From Himantopus leucocephalus (lineage: Eukaryota; Chordata; Aves; Charadriiformes; Recurvirostridae): DNA of 64,000 nucleotides. Both the position numbers and the translations under genes were made by a program. The notes under the pieces are model-generated. The model worked only from the letters and a program-made list of their open reading frames with translations. It was not told the origin of the DNA and ran no database searches. The stretch's first letter is position 1. Each line of letters starts with the position of its first letter. This document shows positions 11,066-23,443 of this stretch, one piece after another. The stretch lies in the NCBI GenBank assembly GCA_003993805.1, contig RSEF01000014.1, positions 5,537,776 through 5,601,775 on the forward strand, given 5' to 3'.

Positions 11066-13730
11066 GCGTGGGGCTCCCCGCCATGCGCGGGGGAGGTCAG
11101 CCCACCGAGCTCCCCTCCTCTGTGCCCTTCGGAGACAACCCTTGCTGCTTCCTCTGCGCTGAAGACAGGGAACATCGCTGTAACCTCTTTGCACCAGAGA
11201 GGTTTTTAGGACTGACTAGTGCTTCCACTACTTATCCCTCTTCTAACCTATTTTTAACACTGTTAAGTGTTCTGGATCTCCAGTGGGAAAGCATTAAGAA
11301 CCATTAGCAAACAGTTTGTGCTATTCTAGCTTTGCTTTCCAGCCCTGGGGAACTCTTCCCAATGGCAAAGAGAGAGAAGCAAGGGAAATCCTATCTATAT
11401 ATAAACACAGCAAAGCATTTGCAGCTGGTGGTTAAGATACGGCAGTCAAATATTGAAAAATATTTACTTGCTTGGCACTGGAATTTTTTCATTTACGTAA
11501 ATTCAGGTACAGGGCCAACTGTGTACCGCTTTTGGATGCAGCAGCATCCCCAACGGCAGCCTCGGTCCGCATGCACCTCGGGCTCCCTCTGTCCGGGGAC
11601 ACCTGCACAAGATGGGTGATGCTATTTTATCACCAACTCGCACGCCTCAACTTCTTACATATGGGAGTTACTTTCAGGTAGGGAGAACAATCCAAGATAA
11701 ATCCATGTGAGAACTACAAAAAGCAGAGTACAGGAACATCTGGGTACAGCACAGCCATCTATCAACCTAACATCTGGCCCGGAATGAATGCTGGTGCCCA
11801 TTTTAAAAGCAGCCTTGTGGCACGAGGAAAGAAGAAACATCAGTTACTTTCTGAAATACTGACACCATTCTCAAGTTTTGTGATACAGGGGAAAATCATT
11901 CAGATTAATTTCTGGAAAATTTACCAACTTCTCCATACAGGGGTTTGAAAACATGAAAATATTTAAACTGTAGCAAAGATCTCTTTGCATTCCTGGAAGA
12001 CTTTTCCTGCTTCAGATGCAGACAGCTTAACCCTGAGTCGAAGGCTCCACAGCCACAAGATCAATTCAAACCTTCTCCACAGCCTTTCATAGGATCAAAT
12101 TTAGATTCACTGGCACGTGCTCAGACTTGTGGATTTTCCCACTTTTGAGAACTGAGCTTTACATTGCCCGTACTGCGTGTTTCACTGCCCCAGGTTAGAA
12201 GAGGGAACAAGAGGGAAAAAAAAAACCAACCCTGCAGCCTCAGATCTTCTGAACGCTCGCGAGGATCAGGAGACACCCCACCACAACTACCTAAGAAGTG
12301 CGTCGATGGTGAGCGACGGCTGCTCGAGGGAAAGGCTGGGCTGCTCCTATTTTAGAAAGGCAGAAGGGGGGAATCTCTTTGATTTTCAACAGCATCGAGG
12401 CACTTCCAAAAGTCCCTCTCAGTCCAGAGCTTTTCAGTGGAGCTAACCAGCAACAACTGCCCACCATCACCCCTTTATCGTTCTTTTATTCATTTTTAAT
12501 CTTCTCAGATGTGTTATGCGATTGCCTGTAGAGCAGCGCGGCTATCGCCGATGAGGACATGTCTCATAGAGGCCCCATCTGCGAAGAGGACATGGCCATG
12601 TGGAAAAGCTATTGCTGAACAGGAAACTATTGAATGGAGCAGAAAATGTATGTGTTGGGAAGATGCTATTAAGGGATCCAGATGGCACTGAGATGGTGTT
12701 AGGAGCAGAGCAGACAGAATTCCAGCAAGTGTGACTAATAGGCATTGGCAAGGACATGAATTTCTTTTGAATTACTGTAACTCTACCCAGTCACTAAATC
12801 CACAGAAAACATTTAGGATTTACTGGGGTTGCAGCTTGACAGCAGAAAGAAGAAGTTCAGATTTGTTCCAGCTGAAAAGGTCCTTCAGCTGTTGCCACTT
12901 AAGTCTTTAGCGAAGTTCTTTTTAAATATATTACTTTTATTTATAGGTTCTGAAATACTAGTTTCTGCACAGTTATCACCTCCCCTCTAAAAGGTGCTAA
13001 TGCCTAGATGCTCTCCGCTTTCCTATACCCCACAGCGCACAAACTCAACAGTTTGACCACTTTTCCTTTTCGTAAGATCCACAGAATATAAACAAATATG
13101 ATTTCAGAGGGAGCAGCAAGAAGTGTGAGAAATGACAGCATTAGCACCGGCTTTTATTGTCTCTTCAGAACCGATGATGCTGGGAGAGAGTTTCACATTT
13201 AAAGTTATAAAAGGTCTGACGAAAGAGCACTTTGTTCTCAAGAGAAGGAGGAAAAACTGATAAAGTCTTTCAAGTTTCTCGCTGAAAATTTACTTTCCAT
13301 ACTAAAGAAAAATGTGACCGAAGATATATCTTTAAAAGCTCTCATTCACTCACAGGAGGTGAATACAGATTCTAATGATCAATATAGATTTTTTTTTTCT
13401 CCTTTATGTCTCGTCTGCTTCTGTTTTCAGGAGTTGGCTTCTAACCACGGGGTGTATATGGAAATGCCTGCAGGCTCACGGTCCGTTCCTGCCCTGCAGA
13501 CTCCCCTTGGTGGCTTCTGCTGGTTTTCCTCTATTTTTCACATTCCTTCATGACAGCAGCTAACTGGAGAGGCTGGGCTCCGTCCAGAAGAGCAGACGCA
13601 TCGTACTGCAGGTTAATGGGATTTCAAAGACCACAATAAACTACAGAAATGGAAATAACTCCCTCATATGCTGTGGCATTTCTTTCTCCACTTTCCAATT
13701 TGAAAGTTTGCATTCTGCCCCCTGTTTTCT

Positions 13731-13753
13731 GCCAGAATTAATTTCTGGCAGCG
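13731..13753. repeat. Short perfect inverted repeat (9-bp arms)
   Basis: CTGCCAGAA and TTCTGGCAG flank the 5-nt spacer TTAAT, and the centre also forms AATTAATT. It may be chance. It could form a small hairpin in the transcript of either strand. Confidence 0.8.
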
Positions 13754-15798
13754 GTCTGTAGAAGGAAGGACTAACAGTGGAGCTCATGTTGCTCGTTCCT
13801 CCTTAGCCGCTACGTAAAATTGAGTAAAGCCTGTTGAGGCCCACAAGGACAGAGGAGGGGGACGAGCAGAGCAGACCTAATCCCTTCCCGTAGTGATCCC
13901 TGTTCGCCTCCAAAACTCTTCTGTTCTTTAATCACAGCTACTCAATTCACCGCTGCTGTACGAGGAGGACACATCCAGCCAGCCGCGAGCAGCGTTCTGG
14001 CGTGGACTGCAGCGCGTTATTCCTGCACCCCAAAAGCCTGGGGGAAGACAGCGATTTATCTGGCGCTCCTTTGGGAAGGAGCCTCTTCTACGAAGAAAGA
14101 ACTTGATCCAGTTTCTTGTCCAATGCACATAAAAATGCCAGAAAACACGAAATAAGGCCCAACCATATCCTTTGACTGCTTAAGCCTAGAAGGATAAGGA
14201 AAAAATCTTTACGGAGTTGACTCTGCAATGCTGAATGGTGTGCCTGAGAGCCTGAGAAGGCACCTGAAGCAGCAATAGTAGCCAACGGTATGGAAAAAGG
14301 AGCAGGGACTGGCTTCCCAGTTCTCCAGCAAAGAGAGCTCCAGCAGAAAGAGCACACTTTGCACCAAGGCTTTTACTGTTAGAGCTGAGCAGCCAAAAGG
14401 GTGATTAAAACCAAACAAATCCATGTTTTTTTGGAACAGCTTTGTAGCTAAACGACTAGCATCAGGGCCTGGGACAAGCATTTAAATCAGCCGTAACAAC
14501 AAAAAGTGGTTCAGTACAAAGCGACAGAGAAGACAGCCTGGAATTAGATCCCGGGACTGTGGCCTCTGTGGATCCATAGCCTCAGGAGCACGCAGTACTG
14601 AAACGGGAAAGAGAAGAAAAGACAGAAATATCACCATGAAACAACTGCAGAGGCTTAGCCTCTTTGCTGAAACAGCTTTCAGAGTACGGCTCATCACTGG
14701 AGAATAGCTCCGCACCACCAACGGCTTTACTGGGAGTGGGCCTGTCTTTCTGACAGACTTTGTGTGGAGGCTCTGACACAATTTCACAAAAGGAAGAAAG
14801 AGATGAGATTAGCAGCCAAAAAAATTCTTTAAAAACAAAAAAGAGAGCGGAACAAAACTGTTATCTAGAGGGTTTTAGGGCTACCTTTGAGCAGAACCTA
14901 ACGCCACAATCCTGTAACGAGCAGGTACTTGGGGGCTCCGCTTGTCCCTGCCCAGGAAATAAGTTTTAATTCAGGGCAAAGCCAGCCATCTCCACCCCCA
15001 CTGCCAAGAGCCTTCCCCAGTATGAAGTGGTCCTGGACTACGTGGCAATCCACCTGCTTCCCCCTACACACGCTGTTCCTGAAGCTGCTCAGTGAATAGA
15101 TGGCAAATGCTGCTCACTGAAGATAAACACCAAATAATGAGTCTTGGAGGTGAAAATAAAAAGACCGAACGTCTCCTCCGTGAAAGGGTGCTGCAGTTCA
15201 TCCCAGCCCAGGGAGGGAGAGACCGAGGTGGTACTGTTGAAATACTCTGAAAACCTTCAGCTCCCAGAAGACCACAGGCAGGATGCTGCCTTTACTGATA
15301 GAGAGGCATAATATTAATCAGGAGCGACGGGTTTAACGTTGCGGAGGAGGTGCTGAATACTCCTGCAGCAGTACAAACATCAGGTTTCAGAGGGTCTAGT
15401 GTGCCTTCGCAAAGGAAAAACCTGAATGAGCTCTGTTCAAACAAACACCCACAATACGCAAAAGCAGACGGAGACAGGTTTATCCCCCTGAAAAAGGGAA
15501 GGTGAAGCCATAGCATTCTATCCTCTACCAGAACTCAACCATATGATACAATAAAAAAGGCAGATGTATGCCTTGGGTCTTCAGAACTATTACACCGTCC
15601 TTGAGGGAACTATAGGAGTGAGTCCCCAAGATTAGGTGTACAGCCCTAAAACACACTGGAATAGCTTCGCCGAACGTGTGTTGTTTTCACACACCTCCCC
15701 TCTGCTATGGAAGTGGGCATTCAAAGCCATAAACCAAGCTCCAGAGGCAAAGCACAGGAGCAAAGTCATAACGAACAGGCCAGTAATTTCTGCTTTCT

Positions 15799-15827
15799 GC
15801 AAGATTCTGCTTGCTGCAGAATCTTGC
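15799..15827. repeat. Perfect inverted repeat (12-bp arms, 5-nt loop)
   Basis: GCAAGATTCTGC (15799-15810) is the exact reverse complement of GCAGAATCTTGC (15816-15827), with loop TTGCT. It would fold into a stable short hairpin in an intronic RNA. The stem is shorter than a microRNA precursor's and has no extended pairing beyond it. Confidence 0.88.
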
Positions 15828-16856
15828 TTTCAGTCCTAAGAGGCACTAACGCTTTATAGTGATGGAGCTGAAAATATAAAAGAATTAAGAAATGAAACTC
15901 CAGCCAAAGTCTTACATCAGCTGAGAATAAAAAACTCAGCCTGTCAAGATCTGATTTGCTCAGCTTAAATAAAAGGAACTTTATTAAACATTCAGAAACA
16001 GATGAACTTTTCTGTGCTCGCTATTTATTGTGTCACTTGCTCTGGAATGGAAGCTGTAAATGCTTTAATAAATACATGGAAAGGTTGTCTACCTTCACTG
16101 TAGCTTTTGTAAATGCTCATGTATTCTCTGCTAAAATGCTGTTTTGTAACTCCTCTTTCACCGAATCACAACAGGTACCCCTCTGCCATCTGCAGCAATG
16201 CACGAGGGGAAACAGCCCTCTTTTATCTCCAGTGCTACACGCACACCAGTATTACAAAGGCTGGATTCTAAACCTCTTCACATACATGCCAACAGATCCC
16301 GTATTTACAATCGAGATTTGGTCAAAATAAGAAACAAACAGCAATGCTGTTTCCACAGCAAAGAAAGTCAACAGGGGGAATAGTGACGCAGGAGGCAGTC
16401 TTGTGAATCTAATGAGAGCAAGAGACCCCAAACATTAAAGAAAAGAGCCTGTGGCCTCCCAAAAGACAGTCAAGCTTATAAAGAACCTAAATGCAGGAAA
16501 GATCAGGGGCTGAGGCTTTCTGTTAATGCTTCATGGCTTTCTCATGTCCATAAAAGCTGGCGAGAAAGTAAAAACTGTGCTCGGGAGAAGAACATCCTAC
16601 TTCAGAAATACCAGGAAAACACGTTGTGATCGATGCTGCCACGCTGCTCCCCGGAGAGCAGGCAGCCTATATACATAGGCAGTCTATGCACATATATTTT
16701 TTCATGCACTGTAGTATGGTGAGGTCCCGTACCTGGTGCTCTACCACGAGATGGCAATAACCAGAGCAGGCAGTGAAACTACCCTGAGCATTTCCCTTCT
16801 CATTAGTTCCACTGCAAAGAGTAGAATCTTCTCAGCATTCCTCTTGCTTTGCCTAC

Positions 16857-16945
16857 CTGAGCGTGTCAACCTCCTCCTTGGTGATGACGGTACTCTGCTC
16901 AGCTGTGCACTCTTGAGACTTCAGGACCTTCATCTCCACCTCCAG
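16857..16945 (-). CDS. MAD1L1: MAD1L1 internal coding exon (89 nt, phase 0-2)
   Basis: This exon encodes 29 residues plus two bases of the next codon. The peptide starts LEVEMKVLKSQ and ends TKEEVDTL, with the split codon AG|G giving arginine. It matches the human MAD1 stretch that begins LEMELKMLKSQ and ends EEADTLR (about residues 473-502, from memory). On the minus strand the acceptor is a pyrimidine tract ending TTCTCTTCTGCAG, with a plausible branch site CTAAT about 20 nt upstream. The donor is CTCAG|GTAGGC. The first half (LEVEMKVLKS) keeps a leucine/valine heptad pattern. The central part is richer in serine, threonine and glutamine, and is the least similar to human. Removing this exon alone would shift the frame; removing it together with the next one (89+91=180 nt) would not. 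Confidence 0.94.
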
Positions 16946-19900
16946 CTGCAGAAGAGAAAAGGCATTAGTTCCTCCAGTACTAATAAGTGGGACACAGGAA
17001 CAGCAAAGGGAGGAGGAGGAAGTCACGATGTTCTGCACAGACCAGACCTTTCTCAGGATATAGACACGAAGCGCAGCTCTTCATGTGTTGAATGTCAAAA
17101 ACCTCGGCTAACCCTGCTTCCCTTCGCAATCCCTTTTGCATTCCCCAACATTTTCTCCAGGGTAGATGAAGCACAGAAAGTTGATTGCTTCTAAGCAAAG
17201 CTGCTGCTTCTCTTCCAGCTGATTCCCCAACCTGTCCCCCATGGATAATGGGATGCAGAGAATTATCTATGTGGTATTAAGAGCTTCCTGGTACCCGAGA
17301 TTCACTATTGACAGTTCAACCTCATTTCACTTCAATTCCTCCCCAGAAGAGGTGAACCGCTGGATTATGCTGTCTTGTCCAGGACAACTCTGAGACACAT
17401 ACATTGAATCTAAAAGACTGGGGAATATTTCCAGCACTTTCCAATATACACTTCTAGCTCAAGCTGCTCAGGTAGGTCTGGTGGAACAAACAAACAATTA
17501 CGAATACTTTCTGCCTCTGGCCTTGTTTGGGAAGGAACTCACAAGAAAGTACCTCAAAACTCTACGGACATGAAAACTTCTTACCCAGACTCTACCACTC
17601 CCAGGTTCCCTGGCTTACGGGAATCTGTATCCCTAATTCAGCTACCAAGACAACGCACAGATTGATAAACGACACGTGTTACCTGTTTCTAAACCCCTCC
17701 GAAAATGATTTCTGACGGAATGTAAGCAGAGACAAACTACCCAGAGGATACTCAAACTTCTGTTCCAGCCCCATCTCCCAGCTTAGACCTCCTTCACACT
17801 CATCCTTCAGATTGTGGATTTCCTTTCGTCATCTGTCTTTTAGCACCTGGCAACTAATTCCCCTAATAAATCTATTGACAGAAACTATATTTTTCACTCA
17901 GGAGGAAAACAATAAGCAATCCAGTCCTAATTATAGATGCAAACTCATAACCACAGAGAGCTCAGCATCAGGGAAATAATCCATTAATACACCATTCCCT
18001 TCAATAGCACCAATTACACCTGCAGAACAAAACATCCCATTGCAACAGCAAACTTGATGCAAAGACAGCAAGCTGGCAGAAACTCCCCGTTTTTACAAGG
18101 AAGAGGAGCACATTGACGTGTGCAGCCATATTGCTCAGCCAGAACTGAAATTCTGACATGCTGCCTCTTCGCCCTCCCGTTCTTGCCAGAAAAGAGACAG
18201 AGCGTGGCAGTGCTGTTAGCGGGAAAGGGCAGGAAGGGGATGGTTGGGTTATTCTCCCTCCCCTTTCTGACACCGCAGGGACACAGCAGAAGAGAGAGGG
18301 CAGAAAGCGGTTTTAGCCCAATTTCCCCCTGGCGCCCCGAAGCCCTGCGTTCTCCCCCTGCCTGTCAAAAGGCATCCGGGAAGAAAAAATAAGCAAAGGC
18401 CCACCTGCATCATCAGGCTGTACAAATGTTAATGTATATTAGCTGCCTGATAAGATTATCACAGCCAGAAATGCTTCCCTCAATTTTCTGATTACTGAGC
18501 TTATCTCTCCCAGCTCAGCCCATCACAGATGGCTGGGGATAAAGCAAGCGCGCCAGATAATTCCAGGAATGTGAATAAAAGGTACCGGGACGAGGAGCAG
18601 GCTTCAATTCCAACCTACTTCTAGCAGGAAAACACTCATTATATATCTCCCGTTTCCCGCGTCTGCTGAAGCCTGGATGCGTTTGCTATTTAAGAGTCTT
18701 GTGCTGCTTTCTGGACTGCATGCGGACAGCGTTTGAAGATGGAAGGGCTGGTAAATATGTTATTTATCATAGGCTAAGCGGGCTCAGCCTTGAGTCCAAC
18801 TGCCACCTGCTCACCCACACAAGCAGATAAATCACGGCCACCTTCTTGGGGGAGAAGGGGGGACGAAGGGGGTGGGCGAGTAATCTGCTGTTGTGATCTG
18901 GGGTCTCTCGTGTTGGCTGCATAGAGAGGAAAAAAATGGACTGCGTAATGGGAAAAGGAGACGGGAGAGTGAATGCACACACGCTCAAGTGAATGCTGCC
19001 GTGGAAAGCATCAGTGCGGGGCTCGCCTGATATACAGCGGTGACAAATTAGTGCCAGGTATGCTCAGTAGCAGCGTGATGAGATTCTGCTGGGTTTCTAA
19101 GAGTCAGCCCTTGAAGGAGAATGAGGAGGGAAGGGCACAGGGACTGTAAGGGCATTTAATGTCATTTCTGTGTTCTCCCAATTTTCAAGCGCCAAAACTA
19201 CCTGGACTGAAAATCCGACGTGCCTGCGGTGAGAAGGGAGAGGAGGGCACGGTCATAATCTTTAGAGATGAAACGGGCTCGAGCGGTTCAATGTTGACAC
19301 GGAGCTGCTTCCCTCAACTAGGATTAGATCTGCTGTAGAGTTTTGAGTTCAGGCCAAGGCACAACTTTGTGCCACAGCAAATTACTGTCATTAAAACCTC
19401 ATTAATCGTTTATTTAAAAAAAATAAAGCAAACCAGTTAAGGTATTAAGTGTTTCATTCAAAATATGCAGCTTGTTTCCTTTAATTGTTTAGGTTTCAGT
19501 GAGGAAAACATCCCTGCCTACCAGTCTCACAGAAGACATTAAAAATGTTATGTCTTTTTCAGGGCAAAAAGAAAGTTAGTTGAGATAAGATGGAGCAGCT
19601 TATTGTTGGGATCCAATTCTGCTTTTCCGAAGGCAGCACAGTGCAGGCAAGTTGGTCCTTACGAAACAAGAATGAAGAAAACAGCAAAAAAGAGCAAAAA
19701 ATAAAGAAGCCACTGATAAAAGCCTCCTCTTAGTTGCAGTTTTGCCTGCGGGACAATCCAAGCAGAACATGATCTCAGCAGGCTCTGGTCGGAGCTGGCA
19801 CACCGGTACGAGTGTGACGCGGTGTTGGACATTGCCGCCGCCTGCTCCTCCAGCCGGACACTCGCTGCGTTCTGCACATGGTGCAGTCAAGACAGAAAGC

Positions 19901-22424
19901 AGAGGAAAGAGGAAGAAATGCAGCAGAACTGTATGAGGAAAACAAGCAACAGGAAGGCAGCGATAGAAGTACAAACCCATGTCCTACATAATTTTCAGCA
20001 CTTTGTGCAAGCCTAAGAGGTGGGGAGGTTACCGAGCGCGTTCCCTTCCACGCAGCCCCTCGGGATAGCTCCGGGGACCGGGTGAGAGATATGAAATGAC
20101 TCACCGCGGATGGCAGTTTGTCCCTTCCTGTCCACTTGTCCTCTCAGTACCAGTGGCATAGAACGGCCTCAAGAAGGGACGAGGAGAGGAAGAGCCTATC
20201 TCCTCTTGCTGTTCTCTCTGCCTGACTCCCATCACATCCCTCTTCCTCAATTAATTGAGGTCTCTCTTGTTCACCAGATGCCACTTTGAGCAGGCATTTT
20301 CTGCTTTTTGGACTAACTCAATATTCCTGTCTAAACTCTTCCAATTTTTATCAATAATTTTCTATAACTGGCTGAGTTAAACTTTCATTACTTTGAATAC
20401 ATTAAACTAGCAGAAGCCATTACCCAGCAGAGAGGGGAAAAGAGCTGCTCAAATTACAGCTCGTTGCTGTATTCCCCCATTCACCACCGAACGACCTAGG
20501 TCAGGCTTGGATCCTTCAGCTCTCCTTTATGTTGATCTGGCTCTTTTAACCAGCATCCAGAGCAGAGAGAGACCATTGTCCCGAAATACAGCGTTGCATC
20601 TCTTATCCTGAAAACTGCACGAGAGGGACCCAAGTACCTACAACTCCTGCAGGAGCTTCAGGGTTCATACTGCCCAGGATCAGCCCGCAGTGACATCCCC
20701 ACCGTACAGAACACATCAGCAACCGGAAAAGAAAACAAGCTATTATTTTTAAGTTTTTTGAAAGTTACCCAAGGTTTTTATGACACTAGTAAAGGCAGAA
20801 TAATGATTAATGTCTGAGCCCATGACTTGTGAATAAAACACATAAACAGGTACTTAACATTTTGAGCATGTGATGTTCTTTTCTCAGAATATACCGGAGC
20901 CTCCTGCTCTCAACCTAACATGATCCTGTTTATCCCAAGCCTTTTCTGCTCTCTTTCACCTCATAAGCATGAATTTCAGTCCAGCTTTATTGCTCTTGAT
21001 AGAAAGCGATCAGGACACATCCAGTATATAGAATGTCCACTTTCACAAACACACAAATACCCCAAAAGACGAAATGCAGATACTTTTTCCAAATTAACTA
21101 GTCAAAACCGAGAAAGAGAGGAAGGAAGAACCTGGATGGATTTTCATCTACTGTTTAATTGAATGAACTATCGTTCTTCTTTCAGCCTTACTTTTAAACC
21201 TGCCTGGACAAGATTTCAAGATGGTGGTTCTCCTCCAAGTGCTAATGACATACAAACACCCACAGCAGCGTAAGAAATGTGTTCCTCGCTGGCTCTCTCT
21301 TCTGTAGGAATTATTTAAAGATATATGAGATGACAGGAGAAACATAAAATTCTAAATTCATCTCCTGACAGCTAGAAGAAACAAAACTTCACTTTAGACA
21401 GCTGATTTTCTTGGTTTATTTCTGGCATTTGTCACGCCTGACCCATATTTGTCCCCTCCAAAACAAGCCCTCTGCGCCTCCGCAATGCCACCGACCTGCT
21501 GTTCCTCCCACCCGATTCCAGCGGGCTTCAGCGCTCATGAAGACAACCCCTTCCAAGCATCCTACTGGCCTACTGTCCACAACCCATCTTCAAAAGGCGA
21601 CTTAAGCTTCTAAACCAAACCAGTCCCCCGTGAAAACCACATTTATGAACTTCTGAAAATTTTAACGCACTGCCCAAAATAACGACCCAATCTCTGTTCA
21701 GGTGCCTCCTTTTGGGTAGTAAAGGACTCAAAATCTAAAGTATTTCAACTCACTGCTAAAGTTAGGATTTGCATGTTGAAAAAAAGGGGCCGGTTTATTC
21801 GCCCACATCATGTACACATATTTCACAGAACACATGCTGGAGACACACAGTTATTATTTGAATAATGAGTGAATTTTAGTGAGGGGCTGATACAGCAATC
21901 TTACCCTGATGAAGTGTGCCTGCACGTCATTCAGCATTCTTGGAACTGTAAAAAAGCAGGAAATGCTGAATCCATTATAAACGTCTAAAGGTTTATTTAA
22001 CAATGGGCTGATGCAACATCCTTTCAAAGGCCTTCCTCAGCAAAAGAGCTGATTTTAAAAGGCAGAGATAAATAGGAACTGAATTGCACGGAGCCAGCAT
22101 GGAAAGGTGAATCGAGAGGTTGTGTTTGACTACAAGTCTCAACACAATTCAAGAAGGTATTTAAATACATAAATATTTAAATGTATGAAAACCAAGCAGA
22201 CTTGGAAAGGAAGAGGGTGCACTAAAATAGACAAGAACAGAGAAACGAGACCCTGAGTATGACCCATACGCTGAGGTTTGAAAACAGGCAAACTACTGTT
22301 CCCCAAGAGCTCGATACGCCAGTTACTCCAGTGATGCTATTTGTGCTTCCCTCCAAAGGACGTAGCAGTGACTAAGGATCTCCTGTCTGTCTTCCCACAG
22401 AGCAGCATGGCAAGCTTGGTGACC
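16946..22424. other. MAD1L1 intron, mostly unrecognised
   Basis: First part of the 20-kb intron between two coding exons. It contains the GATA-rich candidate element at 18415-18570. Otherwise I see no gene, RNA or transposon that I can name. Confidence 0.55.
18415..18570. promoter_or_regulatory. Candidate noncoding regulatory element with clustered GATA motifs
   Basis: Within about 130 bp are an inverted GATA pair TGATAAGATTATCA (18448-18461), CTTATCT near 18499, an E-box-like CAGATG followed by GGGGATAAAG near 18527-18545, and CAGATAAT near 18554. No transposon is recognised here. Clustered GATA sites with a nearby E-box are typical of blood-lineage enhancers in vertebrates. That is inference from motifs only; conservation and activity are unknown. 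Confidence 0.3.
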
Positions 22425-23443
22425 TCCTGTTGTCTTCAATCTTATAATCTGGCATCAGGACAGAAATCAAACATACATGAACACCAGTGGGGTGTCACAA
22501 GTGGGGCTCCCCAGGGATCAATACTGGGCCCAACGCTGTTTAATATCGTCATAAGTGATCTGGATGATGGGATCAAGTCTACCCTGACGAAGTTTGCTGA
22601 TGACACCAAACTGAGTGGAGAAGTGGACACTTCAGAAGGGAGAGCCACCCTGCAGCAAGACCTGGATAGGCTGGAAGAGTGCTAACAAGAACATTATGAA
22701 GTTCAACAAGGACAAGTGTAAGGTCTTGCACCCAGGAAAACATAATCCAGGAGTGCAGCACAAGCTGGGATCTACCTGGCTGGGGAGCAGCTCCGTGGAA
22801 AGGGACCTGGGGCTCCTGGTGGACAACAAGCTCAATATGAGTGAAGAGCGTGCTGCTGCGACAAGGAAAGCCAACAGGATGCTGAGTTGCATCAACAAGG
22901 GCATCACCAGCAGAAACAAAAAGTCATTATCCCACTGTACTCGGCGCTTGTCAGGCCACACCTGGAATACTGTGTTCAGTTTTGGTCCCCGTTATATAAA
23001 AAAGATGTGGACAGGCTGGAGAGGGTCACAAAGATGATGAAAGGACCAGGCAGCCTGCTGTCTGAGGAAAGGCTGAGAGAACTGGGTTTGTTCAGCCATG
23101 ACAAAAGAAGGCTCAGGGGACCTTCATTCCAGTATTTAAAGGGTGGCTACAAAGAAGATGGAGACTCCCTTTTTACAAGGAGTCACATGGAAAAGAGGAG
23201 GGGTCATGGATACAAGTTACTCCTGGGGTGATTCCCATTGGACACAAAGAAAATTTTTCCCAATGAGAACTATCAGCCATTGGAATAATCTCCCCAGGGA
23301 AGCGGTGGATTCCCCAAGATTGGACACTTTTAAGATTCAGCTGGACGGGGCACTGGGCCATCTTGCCTGTGCTTTTGCCAAGAAAGGTTGGACAAGATGA
23401 TCCTTGAGGTTCCTTCCAACCTGGTATTCTATGAGTCTATGAC
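22425..23443 (+). mobile_element. CR1 LINE, 5'-truncated, with broken reverse transcriptase ORF2
   Basis: About 1 kb of the CR1 non-LTR retrotransposon is present, ending in the usual 3' tail (GATGATCCTTGAGG, TTCCTTCCAACC, then ATTCTATGAGTCTATGA). The coding part is the C-terminal half of ORF2. Reverse-transcriptase motifs are visible: [12 protein letters not shown], and the catalytic FADD box at 22593-22604. These are followed by [47 protein letters not shown] and HWNNLPREAVDSP. The motifs fall in changing frames (switches near 22685, 22890 and 23110-23150), so the copy is dead. The 5' half, with ORF1 and the endonuclease, is missing. The left limit is approximate, because the homology fades before the TSGAPQG motif. 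Confidence 0.95.

Larger units (their letters stand above)
11066..16856. other. MAD1L1 intron, no recognised gene
   Basis: Intron between two coding exons. It contains two short perfect inverted repeats (13731-13753 and 15799-15827) but no recognised transposon, RNA gene or further exon. Reading frames of up to about 120 codons here have no recognisable domains or splice context. Confidence 0.6.

Noticed and set aside
10513..11307. 264-codon open frame (plus strand) across the minisatellite, with overlapping long frames
   Set aside because: The frames stay open because the repeat period is a multiple of three. Several frames are open at once, the peptide is only a repeat word, and there is no splice or domain evidence.
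16736..17194. 152-codon plus-strand frame over the 89-nt exon
   Set aside because: It is the antisense shadow of the MAD1L1 exon region. It has no recognisable domain, and the minus strand shows correct splice sites and MAD1 similarity.
19600..19980. 126-codon minus-strand frame, cysteine- and leucine-rich
   Set aside because: No recognisable family, no matching splice sites and no link to MAD1L1. It looks like a chance frame, and other frames overlap it.
22341..23400. Overlapping plus-strand frames as a host gene
   Set aside because: They carry CR1 reverse-transcriptase and ORF2 C-terminal motifs in broken frames and end in a CR1 tail.
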